DNA from: Bacillus_CJ salitolerans
Lineage (GTDB): Bacteria; Bacillota; Bacilli; Bacillales; SA4
Length of the DNA: 64,000 nt
Assembly: GCF_042680805.1 (NCBI RefSeq)
Contig: NZ_JBHUEM010000028.1
Span: 1-64,000 of the forward strand
Direction: 5' to 3'
The notes under the pieces are model-generated. The model had not been told where the DNA came from. It saw only the letters and a program-made list of their open reading frames with translations, and ran no database searches. This document shows, piece after piece, positions 1 to 8,100 of this stretch. The translations under genes were made by a program, and so were the position numbers. Position 1 is the first letter of the stretch. Each line of letters starts with the position of its first letter.

Positions 1-103
1 TCTTCTTCTTCACTCTAACCACCTCCTATTCACCAGAATCGACACTTTTAGTGTACTTTTATAACCTAGTTCGTGTCCAAATGAATAAGGGGGCTTAAAA
101 GAA

Positions 104-217
104 AGTTGCTGATAACCAAAAAAGTTGTTGATTAATACGAAAAGTTGCTGATAAAATCAGAAAGTTGCTGATAAATTTCAAGGAGTTGCTGATAAAATAA
201 CGGAAGTTGCTGGTAGA
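104..217. repeat. Phased short-motif array A (6 units)
   Basis: Six copies of AGTTGCTGATAA-like units begin at 104, 123, 143, 163, 184 and 205, so the spacing is 19, 20, 20, 21 and 21 bp. Spacers are A-rich and not conserved. On the minus strand the unit reads TTATCAGCAACT. The same unit makes up arrays near 20.4 kb and 32.0 kb, and a variant is at 51.1 kb. No open frame is kept because the spacing is not a multiple of three. The rest of 1-531 is AT-rich and I see no gene in it. Confidence 0.9.
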
Positions 218-531
218 CCTTAAAATGATAAAAAAGAAGATGTTTTTTTAATGGTACGAAAGCAAATTTTCCTCTATTGTGACTCTATCCTTCAATATAA
301 TTCTTTAAAATCGTAAAAAGTAACCCTTTTTCAGTAAAATAATTAATAGGTATAACCTTCCTAATGATATCAGGGAATGACATACATCAATTACACTTTC
401 TGTTGATTGTCTGGCTTTCTAAGCAACTATGAGCAAGTGAGAAATGATCCATTTACCAGTCTATAAAATAAAGATTGGATAATTTAGTCATATATGCTAT
501 TTTAGAGTAGTAAAATTTAATAAAAGTAAAT

Positions 532-630
532 AACTAGGGGTGTCCATGAGCATGGACTGAGAATGAAACGCGTAAAAGTTTCTAAACCCTCTGGACCTGA
601 TCTGGATCATACCAGCGTGGGGAAGTTTTG
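532..630 (+). promoter_or_regulatory. TPP riboswitch (THI box)
   Basis: The leader contains the conserved THI-box blocks in order: AGGGGTGTC near 536, CTGAGA near 557, ACCCT near 586, then CCTGATCTGGATCATACCAG (596-615) and CGTGGGGAAGT. The outer helix P1 can form between AACT (532-535) and AGTT (624-627). Thiamine pyrophosphate binding would favour the terminator that follows and switch off thiC. Family and downstream gene agree. Confidence 0.96.
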
Positions 631-673
631 GATACATACGATAACTAATAGTAAATTAGTGCTGTTTTGTTAT

Positions 674-715
674 AAAATCCAGGTCCGTATATTTATATGT
701 GGCCTGGATTTTTTT
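674..715 (+). terminator. Riboswitch expression-platform terminator
   Basis: AAAATCCAGGTCC (674-686) pairs with GGCCTGGATTTTT (701-713) and is followed by a T run. It sits about 45 bp after the TPP aptamer and 115 bp before the thiC start, where a transcription-terminating expression platform is expected. Confidence 0.92.
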
Positions 716-829
716 GTATGTAAAAAGCATGTTCTCTATTTTGAAGTCTCATTTTCTATACTTTTTGAGGTTCTTCAAGAAAGCGTGGTACTAGGTCTTG
801 TTCCAAATCAAAACAAGGGAGAGATCGTC

Positions 830-2608
830 ATGCAGAAGAGTAATTTGAAAGAAATGAACATTGCATTAATGTCAAGTTTTCCAGGTAGTAAAAAGGTGTA
901 TGTAGAAGGGTCAAGACCTGATGTACGAGTACCAATGAGAGAGATAAGTTTATCTGCTACCACAGGGTCTTTTGGAGAAGTAGAGAATGAACCAATTCGA
1001 GTCTATGACACGAGTGGTCCTTATACTGACCAAAACTATAAGCTAGATATAAAAGAAGGACTTCCTCAAATAAAGAAAAACTGGATACTTGAACGTGAAG
1101 ACGTAGAAGAATATGATGGTCGTGAAATAAGGCCAGAAGATAATGGGATGAAAGAAGACAAGAATCCAATGATGCAAGAGTTTCCTGGATTAAGAAGAAC
1201 CCCAATACGAGCAAAACAAGGTGGAAATGTGACACAGCTTCATTATGCGAGAAAGGGTATCATTACCCCTGAAATGGAATACATAGCCATACGTGAAAAC
1301 GTATCAGCAGAATTTGTTCGTGAGGAAGTAGCGATGGGTCGTGCAATTATTCCTTCCAATATTAATCATCCAGAAGCAGAACCAATGATCATCGGGCGTA
1401 ATTTTCATGTAAAAATTAATGCAAACATCGGGAATTCCGCTGTAACCTCTTCGATTGAGGAAGAAGTGGAGAAAATGACGTGGGCAACACGTTGGGGTGC
1501 CGACACACTCATGGATCTTTCAACAGGTAAAAATATTCACACAACACGTGAATGGATAATTCGTAATTCTCCAGTACCAGTAGGGACTGTACCAATTTAT
1601 CAAGCTCTTGAAAAGGTAAATGGAATTGCTGAAAACTTAACATGGGAAATCTATCGAGATACGTTGATTGAACAGGCCGAACAAGGAGTAGACTATTTTA
1701 CAATTCATGCGGGTGTATTATTACGATACATACCGATGACCGCCAAGCGTATGACAGGGATCGTTTCACGAGGTGGATCGATTATGGCACAATGGTGCTT
1801 ATACCATCATCAAGAGAATTTCCTCTATACACATTTTGAGGAAATTTGTGAAATTATGAAAGCCTATGATATTGCCTTTTCACTTGGTGATGGATTGCGT
1901 CCTGGTTCGATTGCGGATGCAAACGATGAAGCTCAGTTTGCCGAATTAGAAACATTAGGAGAACTAACGGATATTGCGTGGAAGCATGATGTTCAAGTGA
2001 TGATTGAAGGACCTGGGCATGTTCCAATGCATAAAATTAAAGAAAATATGGATAAACAACTAGAGATTTGTAAGGAAGCTCCGTTCTATACGTTAGGTCC
2101 ATTAACAACTGATATCGCACCTGGATATGATCATATAACATCTGCTATTGGAGCTGCCATGATTGCTTGGTATGGAACAGCCATGCTATGTTATGTAACA
2201 CCAAAAGAACATCTAGGATTACCAAACAAAGATGATGTCCGTGAGGGTGTAATCACCTATAAAATTGCTGCACATGCAGCAGATCTTGCAAAGGGGCATC
2301 CAGGAGCACAAAAACGTGATGATGCCTTATCCAAAGCACGTTTTGAGTTCCGTTGGCGTGATCAATTTAATCTTTCATTAGATCCAGAAAGAGCCATTGA
2401 GTACCATGACGAGACATTGCCGGCAGAGGGCGCGAAAACAGCACATTTTTGCTCAATGTGTGGTCCAAAATTTTGTAGCATGAGAATTTCTCAGGACATC
2501 CGTGAGTATGCAAAAGAAAAAGGGTTGGATACCATAGAAGCAATTGATGAAGGAATGAAAGAAAAGGCAGAGGAATTCCAAAAGTCTAATGGGACAGTCT
2601 ATCAGTGA
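830..2608 (+). CDS. thiC: Phosphomethylpyrimidine synthase ThiC
   Basis: ThiC is a radical-SAM enzyme of the cytoplasm that rearranges aminoimidazole ribotide into hydroxymethylpyrimidine phosphate, the pyrimidine half of thiamine. The 592-residue protein is full length for the bacterial family. Near the C-terminus CSMCGPKFCSM gives the CX2CX4C motif that binds the [4Fe-4S] cluster, and EGPGHVPMH and the GADTLMDLSTG block are ThiC signatures. The open frame extends upstream to 563, but that part is riboswitch; ATG 830 follows AAGGGAGAG and is the start. Expression should respond to TPP through the upstream riboswitch. The only other thiamine gene seen, thiE at 46.8 kb, is broken. Confidence 0.97.
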   Translation: MQKSNLKEMNIALMSSFPGSKKVYVEGSRPDVRVPMREISLSATTGSFGEVENEPIRVYDTSGPYTDQNYKLDIKEGLPQIKKNWILEREDVEEYDGREIRPEDNGMKEDKNPMMQEFPGLRRTPIRAKQGGNVTQLHYARKGIITPEMEYIAIRENVSAEFVREEVAMGRAIIPSNINHPEAEPMIIGRNFHVKINANIGNSAVTSSIEEEVEKMTWATRWGADTLMDLSTGKNIHTTREWIIRNSPVPVGTVPIYQALEKVNGIAENLTWEIYRDTLIEQAEQGVDYFTIHAGVLLRYIPMTAKRMTGIVSRGGSIMAQWCLYHHQENFLYTHFEEICEIMKAYDIAFSLGDGLRPGSIADANDEAQFAELETLGELTDIAWKHDVQVMIEGPGHVPMHKIKENMDKQLEICKEAPFYTLGPLTTDIAPGYDHITSAIGAAMIAWYGTAMLCYVTPKEHLGLPNKDDVREGVITYKIAAHAADLAKGHPGAQKRDDALSKARFEFRWRDQFNLSLDPERAIEYHDETLPAEGAKTAHFCSMCGPKFCSMRISQDIREYAKEKGLDTIEAIDEGMKEKAEEFQKSNGTVYQ

Positions 2609-2630
2609 TAAAAACTAGAGGGGGCCTTGC

Positions 2631-2804
2631 ATGATGAATAACGCCCAAATCATAATCAATGAAATTACTTGTTTAAAGAAAAAGATTCAAACGCTCGAGC
2701 AAGAATTGAAGAACATTCAACAGAAATGTGACCATGATTTTAACGGTGATTCCTATAGTCGGATTTGCAGTAAATGTTCGATTGTGGAGGTTCTATATTA
2801 TTAA
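2631..2804 (+). CDS. Small putative zinc-binding protein (57 aa)
   Basis: This ORF begins at ATG 2631 behind GAGGGGGCC, 22 bp after thiC. It encodes an N-terminal amphipathic or coiled-coil helix (about residues 8-32) followed by CDHDFNGD and ICSKC, so C-x-H and C-x2-C pairs could bind one metal ion. I do not recognise a named family. Proteins of this layout (helix plus a CxH...CxxC knuckle) are common as small hypotheticals in Bacillus. It may be cotranscribed with thiC, since a terminator follows at 2859. A role in thiamine metabolism is not implied by the sequence. Confidence 0.65.
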   Translation: MMNNAQIIINEITCLKKKIQTLEQELKNIQQKCDHDFNGDSYSRICSKCSIVEVLYY

Positions 2805-2858
2805 ATTTGTAGACAACAATGTGATAATCATAGGAGTTTCTTTATCTATATAATAAAT

Positions 2859-2900
2859 AATGACCATACATTTATTGAAAATATGTATGGTCATTTTTCT
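2859..2900 (+). terminator. Intrinsic terminator after thiC and small ORF
   Basis: AATGACCATACAT (2859-2871) is perfectly complementary to ATGTATGGTCATT (2883-2895), with an 11-nt loop and a T-rich tail. It ends the thiC transcription unit. Confidence 0.88.
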
Positions 2901-2920
2901 TATGTTTTATCCCGCTCCAA

Positions 2921-3061
2921 CTGGCGCTAAGACCCCCACTTCAAAACTTTAGATGAATCGAGAAGTTTAAGTGGGGGATAAGCGCCAGTAAGAACCCGAT
3001 TGGTTCAACTATCAATCAGTGTGGGATGAGGAAAACCCCCACTGATTGAAGTTTCACTTTA
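2921..3061. repeat. Two-hairpin interspersed element, full copy
   Basis: The first hairpin pairs CTGGCGCT...CCCCCACTT (from 2921) with AAGTGGGGG...AGCGCCAG (to 2988). The second pairs CAATCAGTGTGGG (3013-3025) with CCCCCACTGATTG (3036-3048), followed by AAGTTTCACTTTAT. The second hairpin with its flanks GGTTCAACTA and AAGTTTCACTTTAT recurs at 51308-51361. It is non-coding and G+C-richer than its surroundings. I recall similar elements in other Bacillaceae intergenic regions but know no function. Confidence 0.8.
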
Positions 3062-3091
3062 TTGTGCCATAGTTACGTTATTCTTTAGTAG

Positions 3092-3193
3092 TCCGGCTCC
3101 ATGGCCCAGCCAAAATGAAATGTCGGCGATCTTTGCCAGTTCATCCTACTCGAGGTCATGTTCCTAAATGAATAAAAGGGAAAAGCGCCCTAT
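3092..3193. repeat. GCTCCAGCGCCC-type hairpin element, copy 1
   Basis: Starts with CCGGCTCCATGGCCCAGCC, holds the block CGACGATCTTTGCCA-like flanked by ATGAAATG and GTTCATCCTACTCGAGG, and ends AAAAGCGCCCTATTTC. The same order of blocks occurs at 17285, 29249 and, more weakly, 25006. Here the last part of the element (GAGCCTTTTGTTC) is missing. Most of 2805-3249 is occupied by this element, the two-hairpin element and a terminator. Confidence 0.75.
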
Positions 3194-3249
3194 TTCTTAT
3201 TTACGGAAAAAGAGTCAGTTAGTTTTCTAATCTGAATACCGAAAATAAA

Positions 3250-3417
3250 CTAAAATCTCCAATTTAAGAATACATATCCAATAATTCCAATGATAAATGC
3301 GAGTAATCCAATAAATGTGAACAACCGATTATTCATTTTACTTTGGTTATTCTTTTTAAAGAAGATGCTAACAATGGCAACGACTACAAAAATAATTCCA
3401 ATCCAAAATCCATCCAT
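3250..3417 (-). CDS. Small membrane protein with two TM segments (55 aa)
   Basis: ATG at 3417 is preceded by AGGAGTGATTATA, a strong ribosome site. The 55 residues form a hydrophobic segment (4-20), a short basic cytoplasmic loop (KKNNQSKMNNR), and a second hydrophobic segment (32-51) ending LNWRF. The sense of the charges suggests a hairpin with the loop inside. I do not recognise a family. It stands alone between a repeat cluster and a divergent lipoprotein gene. Confidence rests on the ribosome site and the clean two-helix design. Confidence 0.65.
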   Translation of the reverse strand: MDGFWIGIIFVVVAIVSIFFKKNNQSKMNNRLFTFIGLLAFIIGIIGYVFLNWRF

Positions 3418-3597
3418 TATAATCACTCCTAAAAAACAATGAGGTTAATACTTCATACGAACATTTTAAGTAAACGTTTCACCTAATACAGTGTAATTTT
3501 AATCCATTACAATAATTCGGAAACTATTTACATGGATATACGTATATAGAAGGGCATAAGAAAGATTCTTGAAATGAAGATATTGGAGGGTGAGAAA

Positions 3598-4044
3598 GTG
3601 AAAAAGCAGGTAGTAGCTATTTCTATGGTACTCATGTTGTTTCTGGGAGGATGTTCTTTACTAGAGGGTGTAAATAACACAGTAAACTATGTGAATGAAG
3701 CAACAGATTATATTCAGGAAGTAAGTATTTTTGTGAAAGAAGTTCCGGCTCTAGCTGAGCAAGCTGTTAGTGATGAACAGGCATTAGTGGAGTTAGAAAC
3801 AAAACTAGTTGAGATGAAGGATGATATGAAAGCATTTAATGAACTTCAAGCACCAGAGATTGCATCGAAACTTCATCAGCAAATAATGGAACATAACCAA
3901 CAAGCAGTGGAAGGTATTGATTTGTACTTAAATAATATAAAAGATGGAAAGCTGGATCCATCGGTTCTAAAAAATAATCAAGTCTTTGAGTCCTTACAGG
4001 AAATAACAAACACACTTGACCAAATAAAGAAGTTAGGTCAATAA
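3598..4044 (+). CDS. Lipoprotein, DUF6376/YjcN-like
   Basis: The start is GTG 3598, behind TTGGAGGGTGAG, rather than the upstream ATG 3574. The 148-residue product has a lipoprotein signal (KKQVVAISMVLMLF, then LGGC lipobox) so it should be lipid-anchored on the outer face of the membrane. The mature part is acidic and all-helical: NNTVNYVNEATDYIQE, a long stretch of Glu/Lys helix, then LNNIKDGKLDPS. This resembles the small DUF6376 lipoproteins of Bacillus (YjcN in B. subtilis), from memory. No biochemical role is known for that family. It stands alone. Confidence 0.75.
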   Translation: MKKQVVAISMVLMLFLGGCSLLEGVNNTVNYVNEATDYIQEVSIFVKEVPALAEQAVSDEQALVELETKLVEMKDDMKAFNELQAPEIASKLHQQIMEHNQQAVEGIDLYLNNIKDGKLDPSVLKNNQVFESLQEITNTLDQIKKLGQ

Positions 4045-4161
4045 GAACAAAGGGGCATTACCTAAATATAACGTTTTCTCTTTTGGCGTGTTAAATGAAG
4101 GAACGATCAACAAATAACAGCTTACATCACATACAAAAACACAAGTAATGTAACATCGTAA

Positions 4162-4196
4162 AAAGGAGCAGGATATAATTTTCCTCGCTCCTTTAC
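4162..4196 (+). terminator. Possible terminator after the lipoprotein gene
   Basis: AAAGGAGC (4162-4169) pairs with GCTCCTTT (4187-4194). The T tract is short and the hairpin is 118 bp after the upstream stop, so this is weak. Confidence 0.4.
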
Positions 4197-4251
4197 TTCT
4201 TCAACCAAAGCTGGTTTAAATTAAGTAAAGTTTATTCACATACAATAAAAT

Positions 4252-4743
4252 CTACTTTTTTACTTCCTTAAGCCATTCCTCCGAGCCATCTGTTAAAACA
4301 ACTTTTATATCCTCATTTTCGTTTACACTTAGGTGGTACCAGACCCGTTCAGCACCGACATCCACCTCTATCATTTTCGCTTCATTATCACCTACATAAA
4401 CTTTTTCATGTCTGGGTTCCGTTAATGTTCCGCACCAAATATATGGTTTACTTTCTAATAAGGCTGACCACTTACCATTGCAACTAGTAGTTTTATCCCA
4501 AACCCAGTCATTATTCACTTTATTAAAATGCACAATTTGTAGATGGTTGTTGTTTTGTTCGTCGCCTTTAGTGTAAGAAGTAAAAAGAATGATATGATCT
4601 TCCTCTACTTCCTTAACTAACCTATAGTCATCAACATCTTTAAGTTCTTTCATTTCTTTATGAAAAACATCTTCCATCGTATTATCTTTGCTGCATCCTG
4701 TAATTAAAATAGCCAACAGAAAAATAAAAAGAGTTCTTTTCAA
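4252..4743 (-). CDS. Hypothetical lipoprotein (163 aa)
   Basis: TTG 4743 follows AAGGGGGTTGAAAA and starts a textbook lipoprotein signal, MKRTLFIFLLAILITGCSKD. An ATG six codons upstream (4761) has no ribosome site. The exported part is acidic with paired Trp residues (NNDWVWDKTTSC, PYIWCGTL) and GDNEAKMIEVDV, and looks like a single beta-rich domain of about 140 residues. Two further Cys (in TTSCNG and IWCG) could form a disulfide outside. I do not recognise a family and the neighbours give no hint. It is monocistronic and converges on the DUF6376-like gene. Confidence 0.75.
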   Translation of the reverse strand: MKRTLFIFLLAILITGCSKDNTMEDVFHKEMKELKDVDDYRLVKEVEEDHIILFTSYTKGDEQNNNHLQIVHFNKVNNDWVWDKTTSCNGKWSALLESKPYIWCGTLTEPRHEKVYVGDNEAKMIEVDVGAERVWYHLSVNENEDIKVVLTDGSEEWLKEVKK

Positions 4744-4994
4744 TTTTTCAACCCCCTTCATACTACTATCTTAACATAATATTTTTAGACCTTATTAAAC
4801 CTTACTGCAAAGGTTAGTTGAAGAAGGATTAGATTTTTACTTTTTTCAATTACTAATGGTTGTTCATATAAGTATTATATTTCACTCCTACTTTAGCAAA
4901 TGAATTCGCAGGCTGAGAATTACTGTTCTAACTTTGTTAATTGAAATTCTATGTTGTTGATCATTCACTTGGAAATACAACCAAAAAAACATGA

Positions 4995-5026
4995 CCCTAA
5001 ATCATATGCGATTTAAGGGCCTATTT
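4995..5026. terminator. Hairpin in a 400-bp gene-free stretch
   Basis: CCCTAAATC (4995-5003) pairs with GATTTAAGGG (5010-5019) followed by CCTATTTT. It lies between the lipoprotein gene's 5' end and the next + gene, so it terminates nothing obvious. Apart from it, 4762-5159 is AT-rich and shows no gene. Confidence 0.4.
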
Positions 5027-5159
5027 TAATTGTTATATCGTGTTTTGCATCTCAAATGAGAACTCGTTAACCTAAATATAGGTAGTTATTTATTTGGAAC
5101 TTTTTGGTGGGTGAATCGTAAATACATATAACAAAGAATAAGGAAGGGGAATTTTCCAT

Positions 5160-5483
5160 ATGAAAAACATAGTAAGGATTCTTATAACATTATCGGCTTT
5201 ACTGTTTGTAAATTACATTATTACGTTACTATTCTCTGTTAAATTTATTGATTTTGCATTTGTTGTTGGTTTACTAGGAATTATTTGCATTAAATTCTTT
5301 AGCTCAACTGGGGGATACACTAGTAGACAGATGGATGTTATGATTCAAGCGCAGACAGGCATCAAACAAGACGAACAGAAGCAGTCTTTTACACCATCTA
5401 TTAGTTTTTACACCGCGATTATTTATACAGTGGTGTCTGCCGTTGCAACTGCCATTTACTATAAAGATTATTTTATTGGGTAG
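5160..5483 (+). CDS. Hypothetical membrane protein (107 aa)
   Basis: ATG 5160 follows AAGGAAGGGGAATTTTCCAT. The product has TM helices at about 5-25 and 30-47, a soluble middle (SSTGGYTSRQMDVMIQAQ, residues 50-75) and a third TM helix (82-101) ending KDYFIG. The middle segment with its QAQTGIKQ motif is the most distinctive part. I do not recognise a named family. The next gene on the same strand is 73 bp away with no terminator between, so 5160-7264 may form one operon of a small membrane protein, an anchored coiled-coil protein and an anchored hydrolase. Confidence 0.72.
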   Translation: MKNIVRILITLSALLFVNYIITLLFSVKFIDFAFVVGLLGIICIKFFSSTGGYTSRQMDVMIQAQTGIKQDEQKQSFTPSISFYTAIIYTVVSAVATAIYYKDYFIG

Positions 5484-5556
5484 GTAGAAGAAATAATAGA
5501 AGGAATTAGTCGAAAAGGCTCGTATTACATGTATAAGGAAAACATGGAGGTACTAG

Positions 5557-6099
5557 ATGAACAAGCCCTACAATATCATACTCCTCTTCGTGTTGTTAAC
5601 AAACATCATGATGGGGTTCCTTTTATTTCAACAAAATTCACTACTTACTGAATATAAACAGAAGATTACGAGTCTAGAAGTACGTTTGGAAGACTTAGAT
5701 GATGCAATAGAGGAACAAATGATTCCTAGTTTAAGGGAGCTTCAGCATAAAGATAATTGGGAAGTTCGGGATGTTTTTATAAAAAATGGAAAACGGATAC
5801 TTGGTGTTATGCCAGACCCTGGTCTTAGGGCTGGGAAAGTGTTTGGCTATATTTTTAGCTTCAGCGAGCCATTTGAAACCTTTACAGGAAAAGAACTAGC
5901 GATTTATGCTTATCATAAGGAGACTGGTGATAGAATAATCGCTGTTGCACCTAAGATAATAACGGAATTATCCACAGGCTATCCAAGCTTAGAACGATTT
6001 ACTGCAACGTTTGAAATTCCAATTGGTGGATTGTGGCGTTATGAAGTTGAAATTGACGGTGAATATTATGCAGATGTGGTCCTACAGATAAACGACTAG
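5557..6099 (+). CDS. Hypothetical membrane-anchored protein with coiled coil (180 aa)
   Basis: ATG 5557 follows ATGGAGGTACTAG. One N-terminal TM helix (6-24), then a coiled coil (about 28-62, LLTEYKQKITSLEVRLEDLD), then an extracellular beta-rich domain (75-180) ending DGEYYADVVLQIND. The layout is a signal-anchor protein facing outward. The last 60 residues (RFTATFEIPIGGLWRYEVEI) resemble an immunoglobulin-like sandwich by pattern only. I do not recognise the family. It is 28 bp upstream of an anchored amidohydrolase and probably cotranscribed with it. Confidence 0.72.
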   Translation: MNKPYNIILLFVLLTNIMMGFLLFQQNSLLTEYKQKITSLEVRLEDLDDAIEEQMIPSLRELQHKDNWEVRDVFIKNGKRILGVMPDPGLRAGKVFGYIFSFSEPFETFTGKELAIYAYHKETGDRIIAVAPKIITELSTGYPSLERFTATFEIPIGGLWRYEVEIDGEYYADVVLQIND

Positions 6100-6127
6100 C
6101 CTCAATGTTTAAGGAGGAGGTAGAACC

Positions 6128-7264
6128 GTGAAGAGAATGGTTCAGGTAATAGCTTTCATAGTCATTATTATTGGATTATGGGCTCTATTACTTCTAAACA
6201 AGGGAGTGCAGATTATCCATGCTGTGGATTATCATCCAGATAGTGACATAGCAGAGAAAATCAAAAAACTACGGAAACAAGCAAATCTTGATGAACCTTT
6301 ATATGAGGTATATCAAGATATACCTGTCATTGATGTGCATAATCATGATGTTAAGTATTTAGATATGACTGAAACACGGGGGCAAGAGTCAAGTGATTCT
6401 CTTATAGAAGTATGGAAGGAATATGGGATTGATAAAACTGTGTTATTTGGGGATGTATCTGAACCATCTGCAATCGTTACGGACAAGCTTTCTTGGAAAT
6501 ACTATCAAAAATATCCAGACCTTATCATCCCATCTTTTGCTGGCTTTCCGATTGCATCTAATGGAAACGGACCAGAAATGGTGGAGGAAATGTTAGAACA
6601 AGGGTACTTAGCAATCGGTGAGATCTATGCAGCATCTACTTATTCTGAAGCCGCCAATGTCATTTGGAAGGGGGAGCACCCATATTGGGGTGAGTTTCCC
6701 AAAATATATGAGCTTGCAGCAAGATATAAAGTGCCCATACTATTACATATTGATCCACCAAGCGGGACACCCATTTTGCATTTAAAAAAAGCGTTAACAA
6801 ATCATCCAGACACCTTATTCGTATTTGCCCATGGGAATGTGTATACTTCTCCGCAACAACTCAAGAGTCTACTGGATGAATTTGAGAATTTGTATATTGA
6901 CTTTTTTGCTGGTTTTACTCGTTTTAATCAGTCTAGCAATTATTCCCTAGAGGATTTTATCCCTGTCATTGAATCACATGCTGATAGGTTTTTTATGGGT
7001 ACTGATTCAGGATTTGATATTGGCTTGGAAAATTCGTACCATGCTTTGTACGAAACATTACATATGCTTAGTCCCGAAACGGCTGCAGGTGTTGCCTACC
7101 AAAATTATGAGAGATTAATTGAAGAGCAAACGCCTTCGGAATATCAGGTGAATAGAATTAAAGAATTGTGTAAGAAGTTGGGGATAAATAATAAAACATA
7201 CGAAATAAACAAGCGTGAGGCAAATGAGTTAATATTCCAGTTGGAAAAACTCTCCAAAGAATGA
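6128..7264 (+). CDS. Membrane-anchored amidohydrolase-family protein
   Basis: GTG 6128 follows AAGGAGGAGGTAGAACC. A single N-terminal TM helix (5-27) precedes a TIM-barrel metal hydrolase of the Amidohydro_2 type (PF04909-like). The metal site is readable: VIDVHNHD (HxH) near residue 70, ILLHIDPPSG, FVFAHGN and, near 290, the catalytic-Asp block GTDSGFD. The helix followed by a charged stretch puts the barrel outside the cell, which is unusual for a family of mostly cytosolic decarboxylases and hydrolases. The substrate cannot be read from the sequence. A convergent terminator follows. Confidence 0.82.
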   Translation: MKRMVQVIAFIVIIIGLWALLLLNKGVQIIHAVDYHPDSDIAEKIKKLRKQANLDEPLYEVYQDIPVIDVHNHDVKYLDMTETRGQESSDSLIEVWKEYGIDKTVLFGDVSEPSAIVTDKLSWKYYQKYPDLIIPSFAGFPIASNGNGPEMVEEMLEQGYLAIGEIYAASTYSEAANVIWKGEHPYWGEFPKIYELAARYKVPILLHIDPPSGTPILHLKKALTNHPDTLFVFAHGNVYTSPQQLKSLLDEFENLYIDFFAGFTRFNQSSNYSLEDFIPVIESHADRFFMGTDSGFDIGLENSYHALYETLHMLSPETAAGVAYQNYERLIEEQTPSEYQVNRIKELCKKLGINNKTYEINKREANELIFQLEKLSKE

Positions 7265-7281
7265 CAGCGGTGAATAGCAAA

Positions 7282-7316
7282 AGAGGAGGTAAAATAAAGT
7301 GACCTCCTCTTCTTTC
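7282..7316. terminator. Bidirectional terminator
   Basis: AGAGGAGGT (7282-7290) pairs with ACCTCCTCT (7302-7310), with a T-rich tail on + and an A-rich lead that serves the minus strand. It separates the amidohydrolase operon from the YibE/F pair. Confidence 0.8.
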
Positions 7317-7335
7317 AATCTTTTACGGAACTAAT

Positions 7336-8100
7336 CTACATTTTTTCTTTTATTTTCACTAAGTAAGTGGCAGTAATCCAGGAAGCAATAGGAATAACAA
7401 GAGCAACACCAATCCCAGCGCAAAGTATCGTGATCAACTCAGCACTAAATATTTTCGAATTAACAATTTCTCCTACGGAATAGGATAAATCCTTAAACCA
7501 GATAAGCAAGGCTAAGTAACTCCCAAAGAAAGCGAAGAATAAAGTATTCGTACTCGTACCTAATATATCTTTTCCAATTGATAATCCAAAAGTAAATAAC
7601 TCTTTTCTGCTAATAGAGGGGTGATGATAAAAGGCTTCACGCATAGGTGATGTGATGGAAATGGCAATATCGATAATAGCACCAATTGTACTCATAATGA
7701 TCATCGAGGTTGCAATTTTTACAAAATCGATTCCAATGGTAAGCGAATAAATGCTAATTTCCTCAATTTCCTCTTCTCCAAATCCTTGTATCATCATAGT
7801 TTCAGTAACAATCACAATAAAAAGTAATAGAATAGCTGTCGTAATGATACTGGAAATGAAAGCTGTTATGGTTTTATTATTCACTTTATTTATGTAAAAA
7901 AGATTAATGCAGCTAATGATCACACATGCAACCAATGTTAGAATAATCGGATTTGCCTTCGGATCGGTCATTTCAAGGATGGTCAGAAACAGAACACCAA
8001 AGTTTAAGAACAGTGCAATAAAAGAACGTGCCCCTTTTTTCCCACCAACAAGGACCATCAATATAAACAATATCGTTGTTAGTACTACTAATACATTCAT
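7336..8100 (-). CDS. YibE/F-family membrane protein, second gene
   Basis: Member of the YibE/F-like family (PF07907) of polytopic membrane proteins of unknown function. The 254 residues hold about seven TM helices. The family-typical GAIIDIAISI stretch and the Gly-rich GIGVALVIP near the C-terminus are both present in its neighbour as GAVMDVAITM and GIGIVLTIP, so the two genes share a fold. It overlaps its upstream partner by one base (TAATG), which points to coupled translation and probably a heteromeric complex. It lacks the large external domain of its partner. Confidence 0.85.
   Translation of the reverse strand: MNVLVVLTTILFILMVLVGGKKGARSFIALFLNFGVLFLTILEMTDPKANPIILTLVACVIISCINLFYINKVNNKTITAFISSIITTAILLLFIVIVTETMMIQGFGEEEIEEISIYSLTIGIDFVKIATSMIIMSTIGAIIDIAISITSPMREAFYHHPSISRKELFTFGLSIGKDILGTSTNTLFFAFFGSYLALLIWFKDLSYSVGEIVNSKIFSAELITILCAGIGVALVIPIASWITATYLVKIKEKM

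Noticed and set aside
104..217. CRISPR array as an explanation of the phased repeats
   Set aside because: Units are 12 bp and spacers 7-9 bp, far too short; there are no cas genes in the window.
563..829. N-terminal extension of ThiC
   Set aside because: The open frame runs through the TPP riboswitch and its terminator; the real start is ATG 830 with a ribosome site.
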